From NCBI RefSeq assembly GCF_005233875.1, contig NZ_SZPZ01000007.1, positions 1 through 64,000 on the forward strand: 64,000 bases of DNA, written 5' to 3'. Positions 33,938 to 42,615 of the stretch are shown one piece after another; positions within the stretch are counted from its first letter, which is position 1; the number at the start of each line of letters is the position of its first letter. The position numbers and the translations under genes are program-made. The stretch comes from Kribbella jiaozuonensis. Lineage in GTDB: Bacteria > Actinomycetota > Actinomycetes > Propionibacteriales > Kribbellaceae. The notes under the pieces are model-generated. The model was not told the DNA's origin and made no database searches. It saw only the letters and a program-made list of their open reading frames with translations.

Positions 33938-34668
33938 CGGGTCCTCCTCGTGTTGGTGATCCGGGTTGTCAGCGGCTCGTCGTCGTACCGGGTCTTGAGC
34001 AGACCGCGGCAGAAATGCGCGTTGCCCTCGACCGAGATCCGGACCGACTTCGCGAACCGCAGTCGCATCGGTGCGGCGTCCGGCGGCACGGGTACGCCGT
34101 CGTCGTCGACCAGGACCAGGTCCTCCGGCCGGATCCCGAGCCCGATGTCGGTCCGCCGACGAAGTAGTGCGTCCTTCTGCGGACCTCCGGGGAGGTGCCA
34201 GAGCGTGAGCCCCGGCATCTCCTCGATGGTCTTGCCGGTGGACCGGAGCAGCGCCATCACGCACCGCTCCATCGCCGCCGTGTGCGCCTTGCGCTGGAAG
34301 GTACGACGGAGTTCGTCGAGGTCCTGATCGGCCTCGCTGCCGAAGGTGCCGACGTACCCCGCGTTCGCGGCCAGGCCGGCGTTGATCTTGTCCGAGTCGT
34401 GGTGATCGTCGAGCAGCACGCTCACCGCACCCACGCCCGGCACCCGACGCAGGGCGTCAACTGCGTCGGATGCCATCAGGTAGGCGAAGTTGGGCGCGCA
34501 GAACGAGGTCGGCAGCCGCAGGTGCACGGTCACGCCGGCGTCGTCGATCCGGATCGACCGGACGAATCCGAGGTCGATGATCGGCTGGTCCAGCTCAGGG
34601 TCGATGACGGTCGCCAGCGCCGCCACGACCTCGGCCTCCAACTCCAGCGATGCGGCGACCGCGCTCAT
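33934..34668 (-). CDS. MIP18/DUF59-family protein associated with the propane monooxygenase
   Basis: 244-aa cytoplasmic protein. The N-terminal about 95 residues form a MIP18 (DUF59) domain: VIDPELDQPIIDLGFVRSI and LRLPTSFCAPNFAYLMASD, with a conserved cysteine (SFCAPN). DUF59 proteins act in Fe-S or metal-centre assembly. The remaining 150 residues, ending in AHFCRGLLKTRYDDEPLTTR, have no family I know outside these operons. The start overlaps the amidohydrolase stop (ATGA). Likely role: assembly or repair of the iron centre of the hydroxylase or its reductase. Confidence 0.85.
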   Translation of the reverse strand: MSAVAASLELEAEVVAALATVIDPELDQPIIDLGFVRSIRIDDAGVTVHLRLPTSFCAPNFAYLMASDAVDALRRVPGVGAVSVLLDDHHDSDKINAGLAANAGYVGTFGSEADQDLDELRRTFQRKAHTAAMERCVMALLRSTGKTIEEMPGLTLWHLPGGPQKDALLRRRTDIGLGIRPEDLVLVDDDGVPVPPDAAPMRLRFAKSVRISVEGNAHFCRGLLKTRYDDEPLTTRITNTRRTR

Positions 34669-35684
34669 GACGCCACAGCCTCTTCCCGAGACCCGGTCCC
34701 GGCCGGCAGCCGAAGCTCCTCCGGTACGTCGAGGTCGTACAACGCCGCCGCGTTCAGCCCGAGGATCTTCTTCTTCTGCGCCGTGGTCAGCGGCGCGTAC
34801 TCCGGCAGGTCGGACGGGATCTCGAAGTCGACGAACTTCTCCACCAGCCACTTCGGCGTCCAGAGCGCGTAGTCGGAGGAGAACAGGATCCGGTCCTCGC
34901 CGATCCAGTACAGCAACTCCCCGATGATCTGCGCGAAGTACTTCGGCCGGCTGTGGATGAACGGCATCGCGACCGCGAGACCGCCGTACACGTTGGGCTC
35001 CTGGGTGGCGATCCAGCAGAAGTCCTCGAGGCGCGGCAGGCCGACATGTTCGACGATGAAGTTCAGCTCGGTGTAGTCGGTCGCCACCTGGTCGATGTCG
35101 GCGACGTCGAAGGCGTCCCGGTCCAGGGGCCGGATGGTGGGGCCCTTGTGGACATGGATGTTCTTGATGCCGAGCTTCAGGCACTCCTCGAGATAGCGCC
35201 GCGACCACTTGCTGTCGAGCTTCCAGCCGCGGGAGTCACCGTTCCACTCGGCGGTGTAGAGCTTGACGCCCTTCAGCCCCATCCGGTCGGCGTCCTTACG
35301 GAGTTGCTCGAGCCCGGCCTCCTCGTGGCGCGGATCCCACGCGTGGTTGTAGGTCAGCTTGTCCGGATGCGCCCGGGTCAGCGCGAGGGCGTCCTCGGTC
35401 TGACCGAACCCGCGCTTGTAGAAGTCGCCGAGGATCGCGGGCTGGAAGATCGCGTGGTCGACGTACCCGTCCTCGAACAGGTCCTTCAGCAGCCGCTGCT
35501 CGCCGTAGTACGTGTAGGTGTCGTAGTCCCACACGACCTCTTCGGGGCTGAGGTTCTTGTGGTAGTCGTAGAAGCAGTCGATGAACTGCTTGCCGTGGAT
35601 GTTGCGCTGGTTCTCCGGACGCGCGTCCCACAGCGCGATGTGCGCGTCGCAGATGTAGTACTGCTCACCGTTCTTCTCGTACAT
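34665..35684 (-). CDS. Amidohydrolase-2-type protein of the propane monooxygenase operon
   Basis: 339-aa TIM-barrel protein: CDAHIALWD at the N-terminus (one His of the usual HxH is kept), NIHVHKGPT, FIVEHVGLPRLEDFCW and FSSDYALWTP near the end. Proteins of this type are regular members of propane/acetone monooxygenase operons in mycobacteria and Rhodococcus; they are amidohydrolase-related, but their reaction is unsettled. All family members in this context share the acidic and aromatic-rich N-terminus (YDTYTYYGEQRLL). It lies 6 bases after the coupling-protein gene. Confidence 0.88.
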   Translation of the reverse strand: MYEKNGEQYYICDAHIALWDARPENQRNIHGKQFIDCFYDYHKNLSPEEVVWDYDTYTYYGEQRLLKDLFEDGYVDHAIFQPAILGDFYKRGFGQTEDALALTRAHPDKLTYNHAWDPRHEEAGLEQLRKDADRMGLKGVKLYTAEWNGDSRGWKLDSKWSRRYLEECLKLGIKNIHVHKGPTIRPLDRDAFDVADIDQVATDYTELNFIVEHVGLPRLEDFCWIATQEPNVYGGLAVAMPFIHSRPKYFAQIIGELLYWIGEDRILFSSDYALWTPKWLVEKFVDFEIPSDLPEYAPLTTAQKKKILGLNAAALYDLDVPEELRLPAGTGSREEAVAS

Positions 35685-35690
35685 GCGACC

Positions 35691-36032
35691 TCACTTCGTG
35701 GTGAGGTCGAAGCCGATGTACTCGGCGGCGTCCTCGGGGCTGGCGAACAGGATGGTCTTGTCGTCCAGGTGCACCATCCGGCCGTAGTGCGTCGAGGAGA
35801 TCTCCTCGAACACCGACCCGTCGAACTCCATCCCGAGGGCGTCGGACAGCTCCGCGTAGTCGAAGTCGAGCAGCCCGGTCCCGTCGACACGGATCATCGA
35901 CGGGTACTCCGTCAGCTCGACCCCGTCCTTCGCGCCCATCACCTGCGCGACGACGCGACCGATCGGGGTGTTCATCAGGGTCACGCCGGTCTTGTTGGAG
36001 AACTCGGCGTCAGATCCGAACTGCATGCTCAT
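35691..36032 (-). CDS. prmD: Propane monooxygenase coupling (effector) protein
   Basis: 113-aa MmoB/DmpM-family effector, a cofactor-free protein that docks on the hydroxylase and tunes diiron reactivity. Core: NKTGVTLMNTPIGRVVAQVM, then YPSMIRVDGTGLLDFDYAEL. The start at 36032 overlaps the small-subunit stop as ATGA; longer in-frame readings lie within that gene. Length agrees with the family (about 100-140 residues). Confidence 0.93.
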   Translation of the reverse strand: MSMQFGSDAEFSNKTGVTLMNTPIGRVVAQVMGAKDGVELTEYPSMIRVDGTGLLDFDYAELSDALGMEFDGSVFEEISSTHYGRMVHLDDKTILFASPEDAAEYIGFDLTTK

Positions 36033-37135
36033 CGGTCCAGCTCCTTCGGAATGTCGAGCCCGAGGTCCTCGAGCAGGGAACGGAACTTCTGCTTGGCCGC
36101 GTCCAGGCTGTCCGCGAACGTGACCGACTTCTCGGCCGGCTGCGACCAGATCGGCTGCAGCGCCTGCGCGGCGTCGAGGCAGCGCGGCACCCAGGTCGCG
36201 AGCCACTCGCCGAACAGCACCTTGTTGCTCTCGCCGTACTCCGCGTCCCGGGTCAGCAGCCGGAACAGGTTGCGGCTGTACGACAGGTCGCGGTCGTAGT
36301 CGTGCTCGCCGGTGCCGACGATCGTCGGCGTGATGTAGTCGCCGTTGCGGGCCGCGATCTGCATCACCAGCTCGGTCCGGAACAGCGACCCGACCAGCTG
36401 CTCGAACACGATGTTGGTGGCGAACAGCAGCTCGCACCAGTCCCCCACCGCGGTCAGCCGCTCGACCACCTCACGCGTCGGCTGCCACTCCGGCGCGCTC
36501 TGCCAGACCTCCTTGTGCGCCGAGCCGTCGAACGGTACGTCGGCTTCCGACAGGTCCAGGTTGAACAGCGCGAGGTCCTGGGCGAACCGCATCTTGTGCG
36601 CGGCGTTCACGGCGACCGCGGTGTTGATCATGTTGGTCGGGCCGGATCGCTGGATGCTGGTGAAGACGTGCAGCGCGAGCCCGTTCTCGGCGTGCATCCA
36701 GGCGCCGAGGTTGCGCTCGACGAACTTCAGCCAGGCCGGGTTCCAGGCGTCGTACGCCCTGGCCCGCTTGGCGTTCTGCAGGCCGAGGTCGACCTGGCGG
36801 ACGACCGCGGAGTTGTTCCGGTAGATCGTCTGGTTCCACTCCTCGTTCGGGTCGAGGAAGGCGTGCCAGTTCGACGACTTCGCCGCGGTCCACTCCTTCG
36901 GGTAGCCGCCGGGACCGTTGCCGAAGCCGTAGATCCAGCCCTGGCTCAGGTGCCGGTCGGGATCCGGCTGTACGTCGACCGTCACGTCCTCGTACATCGT
37001 CGCCCGCAGCTTGGCCGGCTTGTAGTAGTTGTACGACCGGCTCTGCGAGCTCGGGAACTCCAGCGCGCCGGCCTCGGAGTCGGTGAACTCTATGCTCGGG
37101 AAACTGCGCTGTTTCGCCTCTGTGGTCTGGGTCAT
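36029..37135 (-). CDS. prmC: Propane monooxygenase hydroxylase small (beta) subunit
   Basis: 368-aa beta subunit of a soluble diiron monooxygenase. It shares the ferritin-like fold with the large subunit but lacks the iron ligands. Recognisable blocks: RSYNYYKPAKLRATMYEDVT, WIYGFGNGPGGYP, LGAWMHAENGLALHVFTSIQ and NTAVAVNAAHKMRFAQDLALF. The ATG at 37135 is favoured because GGAG lies 6 bases upstream; an ATG at 37147 inside the reductase gene is the alternative. The start follows the reductase stop directly. Confidence 0.93.
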   Translation of the reverse strand: MTQTTEAKQRSFPSIEFTDSEAGALEFPSSQSRSYNYYKPAKLRATMYEDVTVDVQPDPDRHLSQGWIYGFGNGPGGYPKEWTAAKSSNWHAFLDPNEEWNQTIYRNNSAVVRQVDLGLQNAKRARAYDAWNPAWLKFVERNLGAWMHAENGLALHVFTSIQRSGPTNMINTAVAVNAAHKMRFAQDLALFNLDLSEADVPFDGSAHKEVWQSAPEWQPTREVVERLTAVGDWCELLFATNIVFEQLVGSLFRTELVMQIAARNGDYITPTIVGTGEHDYDRDLSYSRNLFRLLTRDAEYGESNKVLFGEWLATWVPRCLDAAQALQPIWSQPAEKSVTFADSLDAAKQKFRSLLEDLGLDIPKELDR

Positions 37136-37136
37136 C

Positions 37137-38174
37137 TCAGGCTCCATCGGTAGCTGGGCTGGTGAACTTGTCGTAGAAGACCTGGTCCTTCGGCACGTTG
37201 CTTGCCTCCAGCAACGTCAAGGCGGCGTCGACCATCGGCGGCGGGCCGCACAGGTAGACCTCGCTGCGGTGCAGCTCCGCCTCGCGCCGTTCGACGATCT
37301 CGGTGACGTTGCCTTCTTCCACCTGGAGCCCGTCCGAGTCCTGAGCCGATTCGGACAGGCAAGCGATGAACTCGAAACCGGTGAGGTCCGCACCGAGCTC
37401 CGCGATCGCATCCAGGTAGAAGAGGTCGGCCGCCGTACGCGCGCCGTAGTAGAAGCGGACCGGACGCGTGCTGCCGGTCTCCTTCAGGTGCCGCAGGATC
37501 GACAGGATCGGCGCCATCCCGGCGCCGCCCGCGACGCAGACGACCGGCAGCACGTGGCCGTCCTTCAGCGTTGACGAGCCGTACGGCCCGGTCAGCGACA
37601 ACTGGTCGCCGACCGCGAGCTCGCCGTCGAGGAGGGCGGAGAACCGGCCGCCCGGGTACTTCTTGATCAGGAACTCGATCTCGTCCGGTGTCGACTGCGT
37701 CGTCGCCATCGAGAACGACCTGTGGTCGTCGGTGCCGGGGATCGTGATGTCGACGTACTGCCCCGGCCTGAACTCGAACGGCGTCGCGGTCTTCAGCCGG
37801 AGCGACACGATGTCCCGGGTGACCGGCTCGATCGCCAGCACCTCGGCGTCGACAGTCTGGATCGGGATACCGCCGAGCAGTTCCTCCTCGTCGTAGTTGA
37901 GCAGCTCGATCGTGCAGTCGCTGAACGCGTGCGCCTTGCAGAGCAGCACGTAGCCCTCGGCAACTTCCGCGTCGTTGCAGGCGAACGTCGAGTAGCGCTC
38001 CATCTGGATGTCGCCCTCGAGCAGGTACGACTTGCACGCCGAGCACTGCCCTTCCCGGCAGCCGTGCATCAGATGGATCCCCTGCCGGAACGCGGCGTCG
38101 AGGATCTTCTCCTCCTCGCCGACCTCCATCTCGATGCCCACCGGTTCGAACTGGATACGGTGCTTGTCGGCCAC
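37137..38174 (-). CDS. prmB: Propane monooxygenase reductase (2Fe-2S ferredoxin / FAD / NADH)
   Basis: 345-aa electron-transfer subunit. The plant-type ferredoxin domain has ligands C39, C44, C47 and C79 (GCREGQCSACK ... LLCKA). The FAD domain starts near residue 105, with RSFSMATT for flavin binding, and the NAD domain has VAGGAGMAPILS and YLCGPPPMV. It passes electrons from NADH to the diiron centre. Located between the large and small subunit genes, the order seen in prmABCD and mimABCD operons; 10 bases separate it from the large-subunit gene. Confidence 0.95.
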   Translation of the reverse strand: MADKHRIQFEPVGIEMEVGEEEKILDAAFRQGIHLMHGCREGQCSACKSYLLEGDIQMERYSTFACNDAEVAEGYVLLCKAHAFSDCTIELLNYDEEELLGGIPIQTVDAEVLAIEPVTRDIVSLRLKTATPFEFRPGQYVDITIPGTDDHRSFSMATTQSTPDEIEFLIKKYPGGRFSALLDGELAVGDQLSLTGPYGSSTLKDGHVLPVVCVAGGAGMAPILSILRHLKETGSTRPVRFYYGARTAADLFYLDAIAELGADLTGFEFIACLSESAQDSDGLQVEEGNVTEIVERREAELHRSEVYLCGPPPMVDAALTLLEASNVPKDQVFYDKFTSPATDGA

Positions 38175-38184
38175 CGGGACCTCC

Positions 38185-39825
38185 TCAGGCGACCGAGCTG
38201 GCGGTGCCGTTGGCGCGGTACGCCGCGACGTGGGCCTCGCGTTCGGCGTCGGACATCTCGTTGAGCAGCACGTTCGGGCTCATGAACGTGTTGCCGCGGA
38301 CGTCGTCGAGGGTCCACATCTTCTTCGGGTCGTCCAGGTCCAGGTGCGGCTGCCCGATCAGGGTCTTGCCGTCGTCACGGACGTACCCGAGGTCCTGGAC
38401 GATGTCGGCCAGGTCCTTGTTGTGGTGCAGCGTCTCCCACTCGCGGAACCCGGTCAGGCGACCCATGTTCGGGGTCGGCCGGCCGTCGTACTCGCCGCGG
38501 AACGCGACCGCGTCGGTCCAGTAGCAGGTCTCCGAGCAGTACGTGCGCCACTGGTCGTCGACCTTCTCGGTGACCATGTCCTCGCGGATCAGGCACGGCA
38601 CCATGCAGGTCCAGCAGCGGTGCGGGTACTGGTAGCCGACGTCCTCGAACGCGATCGGCTTGTTCTTGCCGGGGTACGCGAGCCGGTTGTAGTTCTCCCA
38701 CCACTTGCCGTACTTCGAGTACCAGCCTGGGTACTTCTCCTCGAACCACTCGAAGTCCTTGTCGGTCATCGCGTCGATCCGCCAGTAGTTCACCGGCCAG
38801 CCGGTGGCGAAGAACCGCGCGACCTCGTGCACGTAGCCCTTGTTGGTGATCCGGTTCCACGCTTCCTCGACGAGGTCGTGCGGAATCGTGAGGCCGTACT
38901 TCTCCAGCGGCAACAGGTAGCTGCGGTAGTAGTCGTCGTAGATCCACCGCCGCCACATCTCCGCATAGCTCTCCCGGTCCTTGCGCCGGTCCTTCGTGCC
39001 GTACTCGATGAACGTGCCGATCGCGGCATCCACGACACAGTGGTTGTTCCACCACGCGTACCGCAGGTCGCGCTCCAGCAGCGGCCGGTTGCGCTCGTCG
39101 GCCAGTGCCATCAGCAGGATCGAGTACCCGTTGCTGATGTGCCGCGACTCGTCGGACTGGACCGAGTGGAAGACCGTGGGCAACAGGTAGTCGCCGTTGG
39201 CCGCGGCCTCGTCCGGCATCGCCACGAACAGCGTGTTGGTGAACGCGGTCTCCGCGACGACGGTGAGGTAGATGTTCGCGGCGGTGATCGCGTCACCGGT
39301 GATGAACCCCTCGCCGAACTGCCGGCCGATGGTGCCCGCGTAGTTGTTCGCGAACGCCTTCTCGGTCATGTCGAACCCGGCCGGGTCGATGTAGTTGTTC
39401 ATGTACAGGCGCTTGAGGTTCATCTGGATCGTCGAGTGCCTGACCTCGTCGATCATCTGCACCGCGAGCCCGTTGTGGATCTCCGGGTTCGGTACGGCGT
39501 CGATCGCCATCGGCATCGCCCGGGCCGCGGAGATCTCCGGGAACGGGATGATGCTGAGGAACAGCTTCTGCCACTCCAGCCAGCGCTGCTGGACCTGGCG
39601 GAACATGTTGCCGCGGATCGCGCCGTCCATGGCGCCGTACACGCGGTTGTCCTTCTCCTCCTCCATCGGGAAGTAGGACCGCATGATCTGTTTCAGCGGA
39701 TCCTTCTTCGGCGCCTTCTCGAAGGTGTAGTCGGTGCCGAACCGGGTCGCCGGGGTCGCGAACGTCGGTTCCCAGGACAGCTCGGTGATCTTGGCGTGGG
39801 CCTTGGTGAGACTCTGCCTGCTCAA
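38185..39825 (-). CDS. prmA: Propane monooxygenase hydroxylase large (alpha) subunit
   Basis: 546-aa catalytic subunit of a soluble diiron monooxygenase that hydroxylates propane (mainly to 2-propanol) and, in mycobacterial relatives, acetone and phenol. All six iron ligands are present: E97, E127, H130 (DEVRH), E192 (AETAF), E226, H229 (DESRH), with the same spacings as methane monooxygenase E114/E144/H147/E209/E243/H246. A C-terminal cysteine cluster (HRCWTCMVPCL, YCSETCYW) is typical of the propane group. The N-terminus MSRQSLTKAHAKI matches relatives, so translation starts at TTG, with GGAGG 6-7 bases upstream. First gene of the ten-gene operon. Confidence 0.96.
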   Translation of the reverse strand: MSRQSLTKAHAKITELSWEPTFATPATRFGTDYTFEKAPKKDPLKQIMRSYFPMEEEKDNRVYGAMDGAIRGNMFRQVQQRWLEWQKLFLSIIPFPEISAARAMPMAIDAVPNPEIHNGLAVQMIDEVRHSTIQMNLKRLYMNNYIDPAGFDMTEKAFANNYAGTIGRQFGEGFITGDAITAANIYLTVVAETAFTNTLFVAMPDEAAANGDYLLPTVFHSVQSDESRHISNGYSILLMALADERNRPLLERDLRYAWWNNHCVVDAAIGTFIEYGTKDRRKDRESYAEMWRRWIYDDYYRSYLLPLEKYGLTIPHDLVEEAWNRITNKGYVHEVARFFATGWPVNYWRIDAMTDKDFEWFEEKYPGWYSKYGKWWENYNRLAYPGKNKPIAFEDVGYQYPHRCWTCMVPCLIREDMVTEKVDDQWRTYCSETCYWTDAVAFRGEYDGRPTPNMGRLTGFREWETLHHNKDLADIVQDLGYVRDDGKTLIGQPHLDLDDPKKMWTLDDVRGNTFMSPNVLLNEMSDAEREAHVAAYRANGTASSVA

Positions 39826-39967
39826 TGTGGGCCTCCATCATCGGGGTTGATAGGAGATGAAAGCCGCCTGGTGGACGTGTCTGTGTCTCAATGTGAGATG
39901 GCGGTCACAGCCGGGCGAGCTACCGTAGGTCGCAGTTCCGCTGGTGACGGACGTGAAGGAGACCGCT
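39826..39967. promoter_or_regulatory. Divergent control region between prmA and the activator gene, with a TCTCA-atg-TGAGA dyad
   Basis: The 142-base gap must hold the prm operon promoter and the activator promoter. It contains TCTCAATGTGAGA (39886-39898), a 5-3-5 inverted repeat, flanked by GTGTCTGTG and GGTCACAG, which could be further half-sites. No sigma-54 type TGGCA-N7-TGC element is seen on the prm side. Binding by the adjacent AcoR/MimR-like regulator is inferred. Confidence 0.5.
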
Positions 39968-41659
39968 ATGGGCGCTGCACAGCCGGTCCGGGATCCGATC
40001 CGGGTGTCGTGGGAGCGCTCACAGGCGTCGCGGGTCGACGTCGACCGCCCCGCCCCGAAGTACTTCGACCGGATCGACCGCGAGACCACCCTGATGCGGG
40101 CGGCCCGCCCGGTCATCGATGCCCTGTCGTCCGAGCTCCACAACGAGCCGGTCTGCATCATCCTGACCGATGCCAAGGGCGTCGTCCTCGACCGTCGCGG
40201 CGGCGATCCGTCGCTGCTCCGCCGACTGGACTCCGTCGACCTCGCCCCCGGATTCCAGTACGCCGAGTCCGCGGTCGGCACCAACGGGATCGGTACGGCG
40301 CTCGAAGTGGGCGGACCGATCCAGATCGACGGGGCCGAGCATTACAACGGGAAGCTGCGGATGTTCTCGTGCGCCGGCGCGACGATCACCCATCCCGTCA
40401 CGGGCGGGCTGCTCGGCGTACTCGACATCACGACGCAGGCAAAGAACTCGAACACGATCCTGCTGTCGTTCGCGAAACTCGCCGCCCGGCGGATCCACGA
40501 GCGCGTCGTCGAGGAAGCGAACGCGCTGGACCACGCACTGCTGAGCGACTATTACGCGGCCTGCCGGCACAGTGGCGGTCCGGTACTCGCGCTCGGCGAC
40601 GAGGTATTCATGATGAACGCCTACGCGCAGGCACGGTTCGACGCCATCGACCAGGCGGCGCTGATCGACCGCACCCGGGACGCGCGCGGCGGGACCAAAC
40701 CGCTTGTATTCATTACCGATCTACCCAGCGGGACGACTGCACGGTTGGCGTATCGGCCTACGTTCGTCGGCGACACCCTGGCTGGCGGCGTCATCCAGAT
40801 CAAGGAACAACGCGCGCCGGTCCGCAGTCCCCAGGTTGCCCGTGCACCTTTGATTCCAGGCACGACCGGGACAAGCGCGGTCTGGCAGCACGTCACCCAG
40901 GAGCTGCTGGAGGCGTGCGGCCGATCCGAGTGGCTGATCGCCGACGGCGAAGCGGGCACGGGCAAGCTGTCCATGCTCCGTGCGGTACGGCGACATGTCG
41001 CGCCCGAGCGTCGGCTCGTCGTACTCGATCCCGAGGCGATGGGTGAGGACCTGCTGACCGAGGCGCGCGCCGAGCTGGATTCCGGCGCCGACCTGATCAT
41101 CCGGCGGGCGCACCTGCTGACCGGCGAGGTCCTCGACGGGCTCACCGAGTTGCTGCAGAACGTCCGCGACGGCGCGATCGCCGGGGACGCGTGGGTCGCG
41201 CTCACGTTGCCGGCCGACCGGTCCGAGATCGCCGACGAGCTGCTGGCGTTCTTCCCGCGCACCATCGAGGTGCCGCCGCTGCGGCATCACGTCGAGGACG
41301 TTCCGGCGCTGGTCCGGTCGCTGCTGGCGAAAGCCGGCATCAGCGGCCTCACCTTCTCCACCGCCACAATGAACCAGCTCATGCGGTTGCCGTGGGCAGG
41401 GAACATCACACACCTGCGCGCGGTCCTCACCGCAGTCGCGAGGCGACGACGGTCCGGGGTGGTCGAGCTCGCTGACCTGCCACCCGAGTGCCGGGCGACG
41501 ACGCGTCGGCAGCTGACCCCGATCGAGGCGCTCGAGCGGGACGCGATCGTCGACGCGCTGTCGACGTACGACGGGGACAAGAAGGCCGCCGCGGCCGCGT
41601 TGGGAATGTCACGCGCGACGATCTACCGGAAGATCCGCGAGTACGGAATCGTCACCTGA
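39968..41659 (+). CDS. MimR/AcoR-like activator of the propane monooxygenase operon with a degenerate AAA+ domain
   Basis: 563-aa regulator; the ATG at 39968 has AAGGAGA at spacing 6-7. An N-terminal GAF sensory domain (about residues 50-165) contains the AcoR hallmark ESAVGTNGIGTAL. The AAA+ domain follows, with a partial Walker A (GEAGTGKL) but no GAFTGA sigma-54 contact loop and LIIRRAH where the Walker B Asp-Glu should be. The C-terminal Fis-type HTH is GDKKAAAAALGMSRATIYRK. It resembles MimR, the activator of mycobacterial mim operons. Actinobacteria lack sigma-54, so it must act with another sigma factor. The divergent position supports control of prm. Confidence 0.9.
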   Translation: MGAAQPVRDPIRVSWERSQASRVDVDRPAPKYFDRIDRETTLMRAARPVIDALSSELHNEPVCIILTDAKGVVLDRRGGDPSLLRRLDSVDLAPGFQYAESAVGTNGIGTALEVGGPIQIDGAEHYNGKLRMFSCAGATITHPVTGGLLGVLDITTQAKNSNTILLSFAKLAARRIHERVVEEANALDHALLSDYYAACRHSGGPVLALGDEVFMMNAYAQARFDAIDQAALIDRTRDARGGTKPLVFITDLPSGTTARLAYRPTFVGDTLAGGVIQIKEQRAPVRSPQVARAPLIPGTTGTSAVWQHVTQELLEACGRSEWLIADGEAGTGKLSMLRAVRRHVAPERRLVVLDPEAMGEDLLTEARAELDSGADLIIRRAHLLTGEVLDGLTELLQNVRDGAIAGDAWVALTLPADRSEIADELLAFFPRTIEVPPLRHHVEDVPALVRSLLAKAGISGLTFSTATMNQLMRLPWAGNITHLRAVLTAVARRRRSGVVELADLPPECRATTRRQLTPIEALERDAIVDALSTYDGDKKAAAAALGMSRATIYRKIREYGIVT

Positions 41660-41695
41660 GCGGGCGGGTCGCTCACAAACGAACAATCGCCCGCT
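41659..41695 (+). terminator. Hairpin at the end of the activator gene
   Basis: AGCGGGCG and CGCCCGCT pair as an 8-bp stem with a 21-base loop, overlapping the last base of the stop codon and followed by TTCC. Plausible terminator separating the activator from the glutamate transporter operon. Confidence 0.5.
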
Positions 41696-41801
41696 TTCCG
41701 TGATCGCGCGGCTACGGTCAGCGGCGGTTTATTGCAGATCGTTACCAAGGGGGTACCACCCGGGCCTGCGACCGCACCCCTGGCTCCAGTAGGTTCTGGC
41801 C

Positions 41802-42563
41802 ATGAGCGATTCCGGCACTCTGACGAAAACCGGGCTGGTGTCTCTGTCCGGTGTCAACAAACACTTCGGCGAACTGCACGTTCTGAAGGACATCAACCTG
41901 TCCATCGCCAAGGGCGAGGTCGTCGTCGTGATCGGCCCGTCCGGGTCCGGAAAATCAACGCTCTGCCGCGCGATCAACCGGCTGGAACCGATCGATGCGG
42001 GCGAGATCCTGCTGGACGGGCAACCGCTGCCCAGCGAGGGCAAGGCCCTGGCCCGGCTGCGCGCCGACGTCGGCATGGTGTTCCAGTCGTTCAACCTGTT
42101 CGCGCACAAGACGATCCTGCAGAACGTCACCCTCGGCCCGACCAAGGTCCGCGGCAAGTCCAGGGGCGAGGCGGAGGAGGATGCCCGCGCCCTGCTGGAC
42201 CGGGTCGGCGTCGCCGCCCAGGCGGAGAAGTACCCGGCCCAGTTGTCCGGCGGTCAGCAGCAGCGCGTCGCGATCGCCCGCGCGCTCGCGATGGATCCCA
42301 AGGTGATGCTGTTCGACGAGCCCACGTCGGCGCTGGACCCGGAGATGATCAAAGAGGTCCTCGACGTCATGGTCGACCTCGCCGGTCAGAGCATGACGAT
42401 GATCGTCGTCACCCACGAGATGGGCTTCGCCCGGCGCGCGGCGAACCGCGTCGTCTTCATGGCCGACGGGCAGATCGTCGAAGAGGCCGAGCCGGAGAAG
42501 TTCTTCACCGATCCGCAGACGAAGCGGGCACAGGACTTCCTCTCGAAGATCCTGACGCACTGA
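41802..42563 (+). CDS. gluA: Glutamate/polar amino acid ABC transporter, ATP-binding protein
   Basis: 253-aa ATPase. Walker A GPSGSGKST (about residues 46-54), Q-loop FQSFNLF, signature LSGGQQQR, Walker B VMLFDEPTSALDPE, and switch His in VTHEMGF. It powers uptake through GluC/GluD from the GluB binding protein. The order ATPase - binding protein - two permeases is that of corynebacterial gluABCD. GTTAC and GGTAC elements near 41741-41756 are only loosely like nitrogen-control sites. Confidence 0.95.
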   Translation: MSDSGTLTKTGLVSLSGVNKHFGELHVLKDINLSIAKGEVVVVIGPSGSGKSTLCRAINRLEPIDAGEILLDGQPLPSEGKALARLRADVGMVFQSFNLFAHKTILQNVTLGPTKVRGKSRGEAEEDARALLDRVGVAAQAEKYPAQLSGGQQQRVAIARALAMDPKVMLFDEPTSALDPEMIKEVLDVMVDLAGQSMTMIVVTHEMGFARRAANRVVFMADGQIVEEAEPEKFFTDPQTKRAQDFLSKILTH

Positions 42564-42615
42564 ACCGTCTGCGGGGCGTCCCCAGCGTAGTACCGAACCA
42601 ACGGAGGAAAAGACA

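Noticed and set aside
31631..34327. An 898-codon plus-strand open frame opposite groEL and the dehydrogenase
   Set aside because: Antisense shadow of conserved genes, with no domain.
38008..41046. A 1012-codon plus-strand open frame across prmA/prmB and the activator
   Set aside because: Mirror of the prm genes; it crosses the divergent promoter and is compositionally non-protein-like.
41741..41756. GlnR-type box upstream of gluA (GTTAC-6-GGTAC)
   Set aside because: The second half-site does not match GAAAC/GTAAC well and the spacing is the only support.
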